Shown here: positions 27,228 through 36,083 of the stretch, piece after piece
How positions within the stretch are numbered: position 1 is the first letter of the stretch
Layout: every line of letters begins with the position of its first letter
Source of the DNA: Bacteroidales bacterium
Lineage (GTDB): Bacteria > Bacteroidota > Bacteroidia > Bacteroidales > UBA932
Reading direction: 5' to 3'
NCBI GenBank assembly: GCA_017544265.1
Contig: JAFYEM010000033.1
Span: 1-64,000, forward strand
Length of the DNA: 64,000 nucleotides
The notes under the pieces: generated by a model
What the model saw: only the letters and a program-made list of their open reading frames with translations
What the model was told of the DNA's origin: nothing
Database searches by the model: none
Program-made: the position numbers and the translations under genes

Positions 27228-28699
27228 TGAAAAAACTTATTTACCAGACCTTTCCGAGGCTTTGGGGTAATCTGAAAGAACGCAACGGCAAGTTTTCCAA
27301 CTATGACCAGCGCTCCCTGGAATATCTCCGGAGCCTCGGAATAGATTATGTATGGTACACGGGGGTGATCCGCCACGCCTGCTGCGACGACTCTCCCGAA
27401 GCCATAGTCAAGGGCCGGGCCGGCTCTCCATACGCCATAACGGATTATTTCGACGTCAATCCCTATCTTGCGGACGACCCTTCCCGCCGGATGGAGGAAT
27501 TCGGGGAACTTGTGTCGCGTACCCACGGCTGCGGCCTGAAACTTATCATAGACTTTGTTCCAAACCATGTTTCCAGGGCCTATCACAGTTCTTTCCCCGG
27601 GGTGCGTTCCCTGGGCGATGGCGACGACTGTTCGGTCCACTGGAAGGCGGAAAATGACTTTTACTATTATCCCGGAGAGGAACTCCGTCTGCCTGTTCCG
27701 GCAGGAGAATACAGGGAGTTTCCTGCAAAGGCCTCGGGCAATGCGTTTACGCCCTCACCTTCTGAAGGAGACTGGTATGAAACAATCCGGCTGAACTACT
27801 GCCCCTGGCACACAACTACCTGGGATAAAATGTACGGTGCGGTACGCTTCTGGGCTCTGAAGGGGGTTGACGGCTTCCGCTGCGATATGGTGGAAATGGT
27901 CCCTCCGGAATTCTTCAAGTGGCTGATTGCACGGATCAAGTCGGAATTTCCCTCAGTTATTTTCATCGCCGAGGTCTATGAAACCCGGAAATACAGGCTC
28001 TATCTGGAAGAGGTCGGCTTCGACCTGCTCTATGACAAATCAGGCCTGTACGATACTCTGCGCTCTATTTGCTCGTCCTCAAGCGGAGCTGAAGGCATCA
28101 CCCGCAACTGGCAGATGCTCGGACCTCTTCAGGGAGGCATGCTGAACTTCCTGGAGAATCACGACGAGCAGAGGCTTGCCTCACCCTTCTTTGCCGGCAG
28201 TCCGGAAGCCGCTTATGCCGCCCTGGCGGTATCGCTGCTATGGAATGACGCTCCCTTCATGCTTTATTTCGGGCAGGAAACAGGGGAGAGGGGAATGGAT
28301 GATGAGCCTTTCAGCGGAATCAACGGAAGGACAAGTATTTTCGACTGGTGGAAGGTCGAATCGCTCGCCCGGCTGTGGAATTCCATACACGGTTTGGAGC
28401 CGGGCCTGACAGAAGAAGAAAATGCCGTTTTGCAGCGTTACAGGTCCATTCTCTCGCTTTCCAAGGAGAAGGTTTTCGCTTCCGGCGCATCCTATGACCT
28501 TTGCTACATGCAGGGTCCTGCCTTTGACCGGGACAGGATTTTTGCCTGGCTGCGCTACGACGATACTGACTGCCGCCTTGTGCTTGCGAATTTCTCCGAT
28601 AAGGACGTTACTTTAGATATAGAACTCCCAGGTGGATATCCCTTCCAGCGCGGCATAACCGTCACTGCCCATGATTATACTGTGCTTGCAGTAAAGTGA
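27227..28699 (+). CDS. alpha-amylase-family glycoside hydrolase (GH13), cytoplasmic
   Basis: A retaining alpha-glucan enzyme. The GH13 conserved regions are visible: IDFVPNH, the nucleophile Asp in GVDGFRCDMVEM, the acid/base Glu in FIAEVYE, and LENHDEQR. It has 490 residues and no signal peptide, so it should act on cytoplasmic glycogen or maltodextrin. The start is a GTG that shares one base with the pfkA stop; a stop lies directly upstream. Exact specificity (hydrolase, transferase or phosphorylase) cannot be read from the motifs. Confidence 0.87.
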   Translation: MKKLIYQTFPRLWGNLKERNGKFSNYDQRSLEYLRSLGIDYVWYTGVIRHACCDDSPEAIVKGRAGSPYAITDYFDVNPYLADDPSRRMEEFGELVSRTHGCGLKLIIDFVPNHVSRAYHSSFPGVRSLGDGDDCSVHWKAENDFYYYPGEELRLPVPAGEYREFPAKASGNAFTPSPSEGDWYETIRLNYCPWHTTTWDKMYGAVRFWALKGVDGFRCDMVEMVPPEFFKWLIARIKSEFPSVIFIAEVYETRKYRLYLEEVGFDLLYDKSGLYDTLRSICSSSSGAEGITRNWQMLGPLQGGMLNFLENHDEQRLASPFFAGSPEAAYAALAVSLLWNDAPFMLYFGQETGERGMDDEPFSGINGRTSIFDWWKVESLARLWNSIHGLEPGLTEEENAVLQRYRSILSLSKEKVFASGASYDLCYMQGPAFDRDRIFAWLRYDDTDCRLVLANFSDKDVTLDIELPGGYPFQRGITVTAHDYTVLAVK

Positions 28700-28717
28700 G
28701 GTTGAAAAATTTCACCT
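28699..28717. terminator. weak hairpin between convergent genes
   Basis: AGGTTGAAA-AA-TTTCACCT can fold into a short, bulged stem in the gap between the GH13 gene and the convergent RNA methylase gene. There is no clear T tract, so the terminator call is weak. Confidence 0.3.
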
Positions 28718-29441
28718 AAGCATGCTGGCGGCGGCGGAATTCCGCAACGGTAACTGCTGTCGCGACCGCGGCGTTCAGGGACTCCGAACCACTGGCTCCC
28801 GCAGGATAGGGAGGAATGAACAGGCGCTCGTTGATTTCGGAAGCGACCCCGGGTGAAATCCCGTCGGATTCGCTTCCGATTATTATGAGCGAGGGCGAGC
28901 CGAGTCCGCTGTCCAGCACTTTTGAATACAGATTCTCCCCGTCCAGAAAGGTGCCATAGATCCGTCCTGAGAAAGATCGTACTTCACGGCAAAGAGTGGG
29001 AATAGAAGTGACAGAGTAGTTTACGCGGAAGATTGCTCCCATGGTCGATTGTACAACTTTGGGATTGTAAAGTTCCACCGTGTCCTCCGATGCATAGACT
29101 CCGTCGAGGCCGAACCAGTCCGCGATCCTCAGTATTGTGCCCAGGTTTCCGGGGTCGCGGATACCGTCCAGGGCAAGATACAGTCCATTGGACGGAAGGC
29201 CCGCAGGACCGGTATTCTTCTGGCGCAGCACCGCGAGTACGGGGGATGGAGACGAAAGGCTGGATATCCTCTCCATCGCTTTCTCACCGATTTCTTCCCT
29301 GCGGAATATATTAACGACCTCGAAAGAGGAGGCCAGGGCTTCGGCCACAAGTTTTTCACCTTCCACCGCAAAAAGCCCGTACTGGTCACGGAACTTCTTC
29401 TGCGACAGGGATTTGACAAATTTTATTTCAGCTGCCGTCAT
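28716..29441 (-). CDS. TrmH/SpoU-family RNA 2'-O-ribose methyltransferase
   Basis: SAM-dependent methylase of the knotted (SPOUT) class, acting on rRNA or tRNA. The three family motifs are present: LDGIRDPGNLGTILR, IIIGSESDGIS and IPPYPAGASGSESLNAAVA. An N-terminal substrate-binding domain (about residues 1-85) precedes them. Length of 241 residues is normal. The RNA target cannot be assigned. It shares one base with the decarboxylase gene upstream; a SpoU gene near tamL is, from memory, a recurrent Bacteroidota arrangement. Confidence 0.9.
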   Translation of the reverse strand: MTAAEIKFVKSLSQKKFRDQYGLFAVEGEKLVAEALASSFEVVNIFRREEIGEKAMERISSLSSPSPVLAVLRQKNTGPAGLPSNGLYLALDGIRDPGNLGTILRIADWFGLDGVYASEDTVELYNPKVVQSTMGAIFRVNYSVTSIPTLCREVRSFSGRIYGTFLDGENLYSKVLDSGLGSPSLIIIGSESDGISPGVASEINERLFIPPYPAGASGSESLNAAVATAVTVAEFRRRQHA

Positions 29442-30838
29442 CAGTATCCAAGCAACTTTAACATGGATTCAGCGCTCTGTTCCTCGGTAAAGATGCATGA
29501 AGTAAGGTTCCCGTCTTTGTCGCGGTCCAGAAGAATATGGCGGGGAGAAGGCTGAAGGCAGTGCTTGATGCCTCCGAAACCGGAAATGGCCTCCTGATAG
29601 GCTCCTGTATGGAAAAAGCCTATGTATAGACTCTCCCTGCGGCTGCGGATGGTCGGAAGGAAGATCGCATTGGCGTGATAGTCAGCGTTATAGAAGTCCT
29701 GGCTGTCACAGGTAAGGCCGCCCAGGAACACTCTCTGGTACTCGTCGTTCCACTTGTTTATGGGAAGCAGGATGAATCTCTGGTTAAGACCCCAGGTATC
29801 CGGCAGGCAGGTCATGAAACTGTTGTCTATCATATACCACTTCTCGCGGTCATTCTGCTGCTTTATGTCCAGAATCTTGAAAATAGTCGCCCCGGATTCT
29901 CCCACGGTGAAACTGCCGAACTCGGTGAAGATGTCCGGCTCCGGCACGCCCCTGGAATTGCAGGATATCTTGATCTGGTTAATGATCTCCTCGACCATAT
30001 ACTCATAGTCGAAGTCCATCGCGAGGGAAGTCTTGTTGGGAAGTCCGCCGCCGATGTTCAGGCTCGTCAACTCCGGACAAATCTCCTTAAGCTCGCAGTA
30101 AAGGGCGACGCACTTGGACAGTTCGTTCCAATAGTACGCAGTGTCCCGGATACCGGTATTGATGAAGAAATGCAGCATTTTCAGGTGGAAATGCGGATTC
30201 TTTGCGATTTTATTGCGGTAGAAGGGAATAATGTCACTGTAGCGTATGCCAAGGCGGGAAGTATAGAAATCGAAGTTGGGCTCTTCCTCGGAGGCAATCC
30301 GGATGCCAAGGTCGGTGGGCTCATCGATGAGTTCAGCCAGGTCGTCGAATTCATGCATATTGTCCAGCACGGGTATGATATGCTTCCATCCGTCCCTGCG
30401 AAGGCGGGCGATATCATCGACATACTGAGGCCTCTTGAAGCCGTTGCAGATTATGTACAGGTTGTCCTTTTTCACCGAACCCTCGCGGCCGAGGGCTTCG
30501 ATGAGGTCCAGGTCGTATGCGGAAGAGGTTTCGAGATGAATGTCATTCTTGAGGGCTTCCCGGACCACGAACGCAAACTGGGAACTCTTGGTGCAGTAAC
30601 TGTAGTGGTAATCACCGCGGTAGTCCGCCTTGGCCATAGCCACCTTGAAGAGCCGTTTCGCCCGTTGAATCTGAGAGGAAATCTTCGGGAGATAGGTGAT
30701 TTTAAGAGGTGTGCCGTACTTCTCGATTATTTCCATCAGGTCGATGTCATTAAAAAACAGATTTCCGTCCTCCACCATGAATTCATCCTGGGGAAAATCG
30801 AAAGTCTGTTCAATCAGGTCGATGTATTTATTCTTCAT
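29441..30838 (-). CDS. PLP-dependent arginine-decarboxylase-like enzyme (fold type III)
   Basis: Belongs to the Orn/DAP/Arg decarboxylase group 2. The PLP Lys is probably in YSYCTKSSQF, the Gly-rich phosphate loop is LNIGGGLPNK, and GGLTCDSQDFY supplies the conserved CDSxD. At 465 residues it is shorter than the usual biosynthetic SpeA (about 630) and lacks its extra C-terminal helical part. The substrate could be arginine or another basic amino acid; a role in polyamine synthesis is inferred. It is divergent from tamL with overlapping promoters. Confidence 0.8.
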   Translation of the reverse strand: MKNKYIDLIEQTFDFPQDEFMVEDGNLFFNDIDLMEIIEKYGTPLKITYLPKISSQIQRAKRLFKVAMAKADYRGDYHYSYCTKSSQFAFVVREALKNDIHLETSSAYDLDLIEALGREGSVKKDNLYIICNGFKRPQYVDDIARLRRDGWKHIIPVLDNMHEFDDLAELIDEPTDLGIRIASEEEPNFDFYTSRLGIRYSDIIPFYRNKIAKNPHFHLKMLHFFINTGIRDTAYYWNELSKCVALYCELKEICPELTSLNIGGGLPNKTSLAMDFDYEYMVEEIINQIKISCNSRGVPEPDIFTEFGSFTVGESGATIFKILDIKQQNDREKWYMIDNSFMTCLPDTWGLNQRFILLPINKWNDEYQRVFLGGLTCDSQDFYNADYHANAIFLPTIRSRRESLYIGFFHTGAYQEAISGFGGIKHCLQPSPRHILLDRDKDGNLTSCIFTEEQSAESMLKLLGY

Positions 30839-30855
30839 CTCAAGTTATTTATTCC

Positions 30856-30887
30856 GTTGCAAATATAGACAAAAACTGCTAATTTTG
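30856..30887 (+). promoter_or_regulatory. predicted promoter of tamL
   Basis: GTTG at 30856-30859, a 20 bp spacer, then TAATTTTG at 30880-30887. The predicted transcript starts at about 30894, exactly at the GTG start codon, so the message may be leaderless. Confidence 0.55.
30860..30867 (-). promoter_or_regulatory. predicted -7 element of the decarboxylase gene
   Basis: CAAATATA on the plus strand is TATATTTG on the minus strand. It lies inside the spacer of the tamL promoter. No -33 TTTG is evident. The predicted leader is about 15 nt. Confidence 0.45.
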
Positions 30888-30893
30888 TACTTT

Positions 30894-33074
30894 GTGAACT
30901 GCAGGAATCTGATATTTGCCCTCGCATGCTGCTGGATAGTTTCTTCCTGCAGCCCCACGCGCATACTTTCAGACGGGCAGTTCCTGCTCCAAAAGAATTC
31001 CGTGAAGGTCGATGACCCGCGCTTCAACTCTTCGCAATTGACTTCCTATATACGCCAGAAGCCCAATTCAAGACTTCTGTTCGGTTACAGTCCGGCGGTT
31101 TATTTCTACGCGATGGCGGGCAAGCGCGACACCAAGGCGGCCAAAGCCCTCAGGCAGATAGGGGAGGCCCCGGTGGTCTATGACGCTTCGCTGGTGGACG
31201 ACAGCGTGGAGAATCTCGAAAAGCATCTCAACTATCTCGGCTACTTCGGCTCCGAAGTAGAACCGAAGGTCTCGGTCAAAAACAAGAAAGTAACTGTCAC
31301 TTACTATGTTACCCTGGGCCGGAGGATTCCGATTTCATCCATAACCTACGACCTTCCCGATGGGGAATTTGCAGAGGATTTCAAAAAAGACATTCCCAAT
31401 ATCACTGTCCGAACAGGCGACTTCCTTTCCGAGGAGGCGGCCGAAAAGGAAACCGACCGCAGCGTGGCTCTGTTCCACCAGAAGGGCTATTATTCTCTTT
31501 CACAGGGCAATTATTTCTTCGAGGCGGATACGCTTGCGGACAGTTCGAAGGCGGATCTTGTGATGTCAGTCAGGGAATATGCCCGTGGAACGGATTCCAC
31601 AGCCGTAGAACCGCTGCAGAAATATCGTTTCGGCAATGTAAGCTACAGCCTCCCGGAAAATTTGAAGTTCCGTCCGTCGATGCTGTCGACCCTTAACCTG
31701 ATAAAGCCGGGCGAGCTTTACGACTCCCGAACGGTTGACAAAACCTATAACCGCTTTGCCTCAGTGGGACTGTTCCGCGGCGTTTCAGTGACTACGACCT
31801 CGCCCGAGAATGGCATTGTCGATGTCAACGTGGAACTGAACAATTCCAGGATTCACGGCTTCAAGGTAAATCTGGAGGCATCGACAAATTCCACCGGCCT
31901 GGTTGGAATATCTCCGCAGCTGACATATACCAACCGCAATATTTTCCACGGCGGGGAAGTACTCAATGTCGGCGTGAAAGGTAATTTCCAGTTCGGAGTA
32001 AAGGACAAGATCTTCGCCAATGAGTTCTCGGTTTCGACCTCGCTGCGCTTTCCCCAGTTCCTTGGTCTTCCGAGCCGTATTTTCAAGGGCAGGAGCCTCC
32101 CGAGGACCGAATTCGGCGCTTCCTTCGCCTATCAGAACCGGCCCGAGTTCAAGCGTACGGTAATCTCCACCAACTACGGCTACAACGGCCTTCTTTTCGG
32201 CCATCTTTACTACCAGTTCAATCCTTTCCAGCTGTCCATAACCAGGCTTTTCAACCTTTCAGATACTTTTCTGGCCAAACTCCTGACAGACCCCTTCGTC
32301 CTGAATACCTATCTCAACAACTTCGACCTGGGTGCAGGACTGTCGGTTTACTATACTTCTGACACTTCCACTAATCCCAAGGGTTCGCACCACTTCGCCC
32401 GGTTTTCAATGGATATTTCAGGTAATGTCCTGAGTCTGTTCAACAAACTCTTGCCGTACGACAGTCTCCGCGATAGCCACACGATCTGGGAGACGCCTTA
32501 CGCCCAGTACGTAAGGGGGGAGATTCAGGCCGGCAGGACCATCGCCTTCGGAAAGAAGATGAACCATGCCATTGCATACCGCTTCCTCGCGGGCGCGGGT
32601 TACGCCTACGGCAATTCCTCTTCACTGCCTTTCGAGAAGTATTTTTACTGCGGAGGAGCCAGTTCCCTGAGGGGATGGCAGGCCAGGACTGTCGGTCCGG
32701 GAACGGCCAAACCCTATACCTTCTTCGTCATCCCGAACCAGACCGGCGACTTCAAACTGGAAGCCAATCTGGAATACCGTTTCCCGATAGTCCGCATTCT
32801 GTCCGGCGCTGTTTTCGTGGATGCCGGCAACGTGTGGTCATGGTATCAGGGAGCCCCGGATGAGGAGAGATTCACATTCAAGAATCTTCCGGAAAGCATC
32901 GCCATGTCATGGGGTGCCGGCCTTAGACTGAATCTGAATTTTATCCTGATACGCCTCGACATGGGTCTGAGGCTTCACGATCCGGCAAGGGACGCCGGCG
33001 ACCGCTGGGTCAGCCCGAAGATATGGTTCCCGAAGAACTACGCCCTGCACTTTGGCGTAGGTTATCCTTTCTGA
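30894..33074 (+). CDS. BamA/TamA-family outer-membrane lipoprotein (TamL type)
   Basis: Omp85-family barrel thought to work with a TamB-like protein in envelope assembly. I start at GTG 30894: the predicted promoter ends 7 bp before it, and the frame upstream lies inside the antisense decarboxylase gene. From there the protein begins as a lipoprotein signal peptide with a Cys at position 19 (WIVSSC). POTRA-like repeats follow (about residues 110-350), then a 16-strand-type barrel ending with the strand ALHFGVGYPF, whose final Phe is typical. The lipid anchor marks the TamL group known from Bacteroidota. Confidence 0.87.
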   Translation: MNCRNLIFALACCWIVSSCSPTRILSDGQFLLQKNSVKVDDPRFNSSQLTSYIRQKPNSRLLFGYSPAVYFYAMAGKRDTKAAKALRQIGEAPVVYDASLVDDSVENLEKHLNYLGYFGSEVEPKVSVKNKKVTVTYYVTLGRRIPISSITYDLPDGEFAEDFKKDIPNITVRTGDFLSEEAAEKETDRSVALFHQKGYYSLSQGNYFFEADTLADSSKADLVMSVREYARGTDSTAVEPLQKYRFGNVSYSLPENLKFRPSMLSTLNLIKPGELYDSRTVDKTYNRFASVGLFRGVSVTTTSPENGIVDVNVELNNSRIHGFKVNLEASTNSTGLVGISPQLTYTNRNIFHGGEVLNVGVKGNFQFGVKDKIFANEFSVSTSLRFPQFLGLPSRIFKGRSLPRTEFGASFAYQNRPEFKRTVISTNYGYNGLLFGHLYYQFNPFQLSITRLFNLSDTFLAKLLTDPFVLNTYLNNFDLGAGLSVYYTSDTSTNPKGSHHFARFSMDISGNVLSLFNKLLPYDSLRDSHTIWETPYAQYVRGEIQAGRTIAFGKKMNHAIAYRFLAGAGYAYGNSSSLPFEKYFYCGGASSLRGWQARTVGPGTAKPYTFFVIPNQTGDFKLEANLEYRFPIVRILSGAVFVDAGNVWSWYQGAPDEERFTFKNLPESIAMSWGAGLRLNLNFILIRLDMGLRLHDPARDAGDRWVSPKIWFPKNYALHFGVGYPF

Positions 33075-34366
33075 TAATATTTAGGCCAGCACTTTTCAAG
33101 ATACGCCCTGAGTGCGTCCTCGTGCCGGTTCGGGGCAGGGGAATAGAATACCCTGCCGGAGAGTTCCTGAGGAAGGAATTCCAAATCGGTGAAATGCCCG
33201 GGATAATCGTGGGCATACTTGTATCCGTCGCTGTAGCCGAGTTCTTCCATAAGGGAGGTAGGAGCATTCCTCAGATGCAGCGGAACAGCCGGAGAATGGT
33301 CTTTGCGGACCTCGGCAAGAGCCGTGTCTATGGCCATATAGGCTGAATTGCTCTTGGGAGAAGACGCGAGATAGATGGTCGCCTCGGCGAGCGGAATACG
33401 GCCCTCGGGCATACCGATCCGGTTCACGATCTCAAAACAGGAATTGGCCAGCAGGAGAGCGTTGGGATTTGCAAGGCCTATGTCCTCAGCGGCGAGAATG
33501 CAAAGCCGCCTTGCAATGAAAAGAGGATCCTCTCCGCCGTCGATCATCCTGGCAAGATAGTATATGGCCGCATTAGGATCAGAACCACGCACGCTCTTGA
33601 TAAAAGCGGAAATAATGTCATAATGCATCTCCCCGTTCTTATCATAGACAGCCATATTCTCCTGTATGCTCTCGGTGACGCCGGCATTGTCTATAATTAT
33701 TGTCTCCCGACCGGTCTGCGAATCCACGACCAGTTCCAGCACATTGAGAAGCTTTCGTGCATCACCTCCACTATAGCGCAGAAGCGCCTCTGTTTCAAGC
33801 ACTTCAATATTTTTCTCACGAAGCAGGACATCGCTGCTGATTGCACGCTGAAGCAGTTCTTCAAGATCAGAACGCTCAAGTGACTTGAGCACGAAGACCT
33901 GGCAGCGGGACAGAAGGGGAGTGATTACCTCGAAGGAGGGATTCTCGGTAGTAGCTCCCACAAGAACTATAATCCCCGTCTCCACCGCCCCCAGCAGAGC
34001 ATCCTGCTGAGCTTTGTTGAAACGGTGGATTTCGTCTATGAAAAGAACCGGCGCAGCACCCCGTTTGAACAGGGAATTTCCCTTGGCCTTGTCTATAACA
34101 TCACGTACCTCCTTAACCCCGGCGGCGACGGCAGACAGAGTGAAAAACTCCCTGTCCATAGTCTTTGCCATAATATGGGCGAGAGTTGTCTTTCCCACGC
34201 CGGGAGGTCCCCAGAGAATAAGCGATGAAAGCTGGCCGCTCTCCATCATCCGCCTCAGTACCGAGCCCTCGCCGACAAGGTGCTTTTGCCCTACATAGTC
34301 TGCAAGGCTTTCAGGACGCATTCGCTCCGGAAGCGGAGGCAATATTCCGTTATAATGATTTTCCAT
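33062..34366 (-). CDS. rarA: replication-associated recombination protein RarA (MgsA) ATPase
   Basis: AAA+ protein acting at stalled replication forks. Walker A is GPPGVGKTT, Walker B LFIDEIHRFNK, sensor 1 VGATTENPSFE; the C-terminal tetramerisation domain includes DPNAAIYYLARM and YLASSPKSNSAYMAI. I use ATG 34366; a GTG two codons upstream is in frame. It has 434 residues. Its start overlaps the GNAT-like gene by 17 bp, and its end overlaps the convergent tamL by 13 bp. Confidence 0.96.
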   Translation of the reverse strand: MENHYNGILPPLPERMRPESLADYVGQKHLVGEGSVLRRMMESGQLSSLILWGPPGVGKTTLAHIMAKTMDREFFTLSAVAAGVKEVRDVIDKAKGNSLFKRGAAPVLFIDEIHRFNKAQQDALLGAVETGIIVLVGATTENPSFEVITPLLSRCQVFVLKSLERSDLEELLQRAISSDVLLREKNIEVLETEALLRYSGGDARKLLNVLELVVDSQTGRETIIIDNAGVTESIQENMAVYDKNGEMHYDIISAFIKSVRGSDPNAAIYYLARMIDGGEDPLFIARRLCILAAEDIGLANPNALLLANSCFEIVNRIGMPEGRIPLAEATIYLASSPKSNSAYMAIDTALAEVRKDHSPAVPLHLRNAPTSLMEELGYSDGYKYAHDYPGHFTDLEFLPQELSGRVFYSPAPNRHEDALRAYLEKCWPKYYQKG

Positions 34367-35483
34367 AGACACGCCTGCGCCTCTGGAGGCGTTTCACATA
34401 GGGATTCCACTGATTCTGGACCTGCAGGTTGGTTTCCAGTTCAGCATTGGATTCAGCGTATTTGAAACCACCCTTGTGCAGCCTTGGAATCATCTCGGCG
34501 AAGATTATGGCGTTAACTCCTCTGTTGCGGTACTCCGGATCCACACCGATTATCAGCAACTCTACGGCATCTTCATGTTTGAGATACAGGGATTTCATAA
34601 TATGGAACCAACCGAAGGGAAATAGCCTTCCGCGGGCCTTCTTTGCGGCATTGGCGACCGATGGCATGGCGACTGCTACTCCGACAAGGCGGCCGTCCGA
34701 CTTGTCCTCCACAAGGATGACATAATTCATGTCCAGGATGCCGAGGAAAACATTGACGTAATAGTCTATCATCTTGTCCGGCAGCAGCGTGAAATCGAAG
34801 AGGTTCTTATAGGCCTTGTTGATGAGTTCGAATATCTTGCGCCCGTATCCTTTCTTGCGGATTTCTCTCTTGGAGGCCTTGTGTATGCCGAGATTGTACC
34901 TGTCCTTGACAATGTCCATCATTCTCGTCACCCTCTCGGGCACCTTGTCGGGCACGTAGATTCTGTACTCCAGCCAGTCGATAACCTTCTCAAAGCCAAG
35001 TGCTTCCAGATGGGCAGGGTAGTAAGCAGCATTATATTTGAGCATGAAAGTCGACACTTCCTTGAAACCGTCGACCACCATTCCTTCATTGTCGAAATCA
35101 GTGAAGCCCAGAGGGCCCACGACAGAAGTCATGCCAAGACTCTTTCCGAACTCCTCCACAGCATTGATAAGAGCCTTGCTTACCTCTGAGTCGTCGATGA
35201 AGTCCAGCCAGCCGAAACGGACCTCTTTGTGGTTCCAGTCGCGGTTGGCGATTTCATTTACTATGGCTGCAACCCTTCCGGCTATCTTTCCGTCCTTATA
35301 TGCCAGGAAAAGAGCGGCGTGACAAAATTCGTATGCAGGGTTGGTCTTTGGATTGAAACTGTCTATTTCGCCCTCGAAGAGGCTGGGAACATATTGCGGG
35401 CAGTGTTTATAGAGTTCTGTCGGAAAATTCACGAAAGCCTTGAGTTCGGCGCCAGATTCAACACGTTTAATATCTACAGACAT
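34350..35483 (-). CDS. GNAT-like acetyltransferase family protein
   Basis: About 377 residues. The C-terminal part has a GNAT acetyl-CoA motif (LLIIGVDPEYRNRGVNAIIFAEM), and an N-terminal half looks like a second, degenerate GNAT domain (AALFLAYKDGKIAGRVAAIV). The family is common in Bacteroidota but the substrate is unknown. I start at ATG 35483; a TTG four codons upstream lies in the predicted leader. It overlaps rarA by 17 bp and has a strong promoter. Confidence 0.78.
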   Translation of the reverse strand: MSVDIKRVESGAELKAFVNFPTELYKHCPQYVPSLFEGEIDSFNPKTNPAYEFCHAALFLAYKDGKIAGRVAAIVNEIANRDWNHKEVRFGWLDFIDDSEVSKALINAVEEFGKSLGMTSVVGPLGFTDFDNEGMVVDGFKEVSTFMLKYNAAYYPAHLEALGFEKVIDWLEYRIYVPDKVPERVTRMMDIVKDRYNLGIHKASKREIRKKGYGRKIFELINKAYKNLFDFTLLPDKMIDYYVNVFLGILDMNYVILVEDKSDGRLVGVAVAMPSVANAAKKARGRLFPFGWFHIMKSLYLKHEDAVELLIIGVDPEYRNRGVNAIIFAEMIPRLHKGGFKYAESNAELETNLQVQNQWNPYVKRLQRRRRVYGKSL

Positions 35484-35502
35484 CTTATGGTTCAAGTTTT
35501 AT

Positions 35503-35533
35503 TTGACAAATTTAATAAATATTGTTAAATTAG
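35503..35533 (+). promoter_or_regulatory. predicted promoter of the small envelope gene pair
   Basis: TTTG at 35503-35506, a 19 bp spacer, then TAAATTAG at 35526-35533 (one mismatch). The predicted start is at about 35540, so the transcript is leaderless or nearly so. It is interleaved with the minus-strand promoter at 35507-35537. Confidence 0.5.
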
Positions 35534-35537
35534 CAAA
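35507..35537 (-). promoter_or_regulatory. predicted promoter of the GNAT-like gene and rarA
   Basis: On the minus strand TTTG (CAAA at 35534-35537), a 19 bp spacer, then TAAATTTG (CAAATTTA at 35507-35514): a perfect consensus match. The predicted start near 35500 gives a 17 nt leader to ATG 35483. Confidence 0.7.
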
Positions 35538-35540
35538 CAA

Positions 35541-36083
35541 ATGCGTGTACTGCCCCTCAGCCTTCTTCTGACGCTGTTATTTCTGTCTTCGGCGTCTTTT
35601 CTCTGCCATGGACAGAGAATGGCCGCAGGTATTTTGCTGTCGCCCAAAGAAGTAGGCGTCAATATGGCATTCGGTTCAAAAGACCAGAATTCTTTCGCAC
35701 TGGTCGGAGTGTATGCGGACATGCAGGGGCTTATTGATGCAAAGGCTCAGATTCCCGGCGTTTCAGTCCGTTTCAGTCGTGAAAACTGGATTTCCTGGTG
35801 GGAAATAGCATCTGATACCCGGCTGGGACTATATGCCGGAATCGGCATTATGGCAGGATACGTGCGCGATCTGGACAATATTTATGGTTGGACCATTGCG
35901 CTGTCTGGAAATACCGGCACCGGGCTGTTTTTTAAGGAAAGCAGGCTGAGTATATCTGCTGGTTTTTCCATAGACATAGGACTGAATGTGCGGGATACAG
36001 GGAACAAAGCGTCAGTGAGGTTCTACCGTTCCGGCATCGTGCGCGGTCTCATGCCGAATTTGACTCTTATGTGGGGATTCTGA
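35541..36083 (+). CDS. small secreted or outer-membrane protein, unknown
   Basis: Not recognised. It has 180 residues with a clear signal peptide (about 1-24, ending FLCHG-Q). The mature part has Gly-rich, alternating hydrophobic stretches (LGLYAGIGIMAGYV, LSISAGFSIDIGLNV) and ends LTLMWGF with a C-terminal aromatic, suggesting a small beta-barrel. Its stop shares a base with the next gene's ATG (TGATG), so the two are co-translated. The second gene has a similar plan, and the pair may be distant paralogues. Confidence 0.7.
   Translation: MRVLPLSLLLTLLFLSSASFLCHGQRMAAGILLSPKEVGVNMAFGSKDQNSFALVGVYADMQGLIDAKAQIPGVSVRFSRENWISWWEIASDTRLGLYAGIGIMAGYVRDLDNIYGWTIALSGNTGTGLFFKESRLSISAGFSIDIGLNVRDTGNKASVRFYRSGIVRGLMPNLTLMWGF

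Noticed and set aside
29675..30868. A 397-codon open frame on the plus strand
   Set aside because: Antisense to the decarboxylase gene, which has clear PLP motifs; no family pattern in the antisense frame.
34367..34372. GTG start of rarA and the similar TTG start of ispG at 17995
   Set aside because: Both are followed within two codons by an ATG that gives the usual protein start, so the ATG was chosen; the difference is only two residues.
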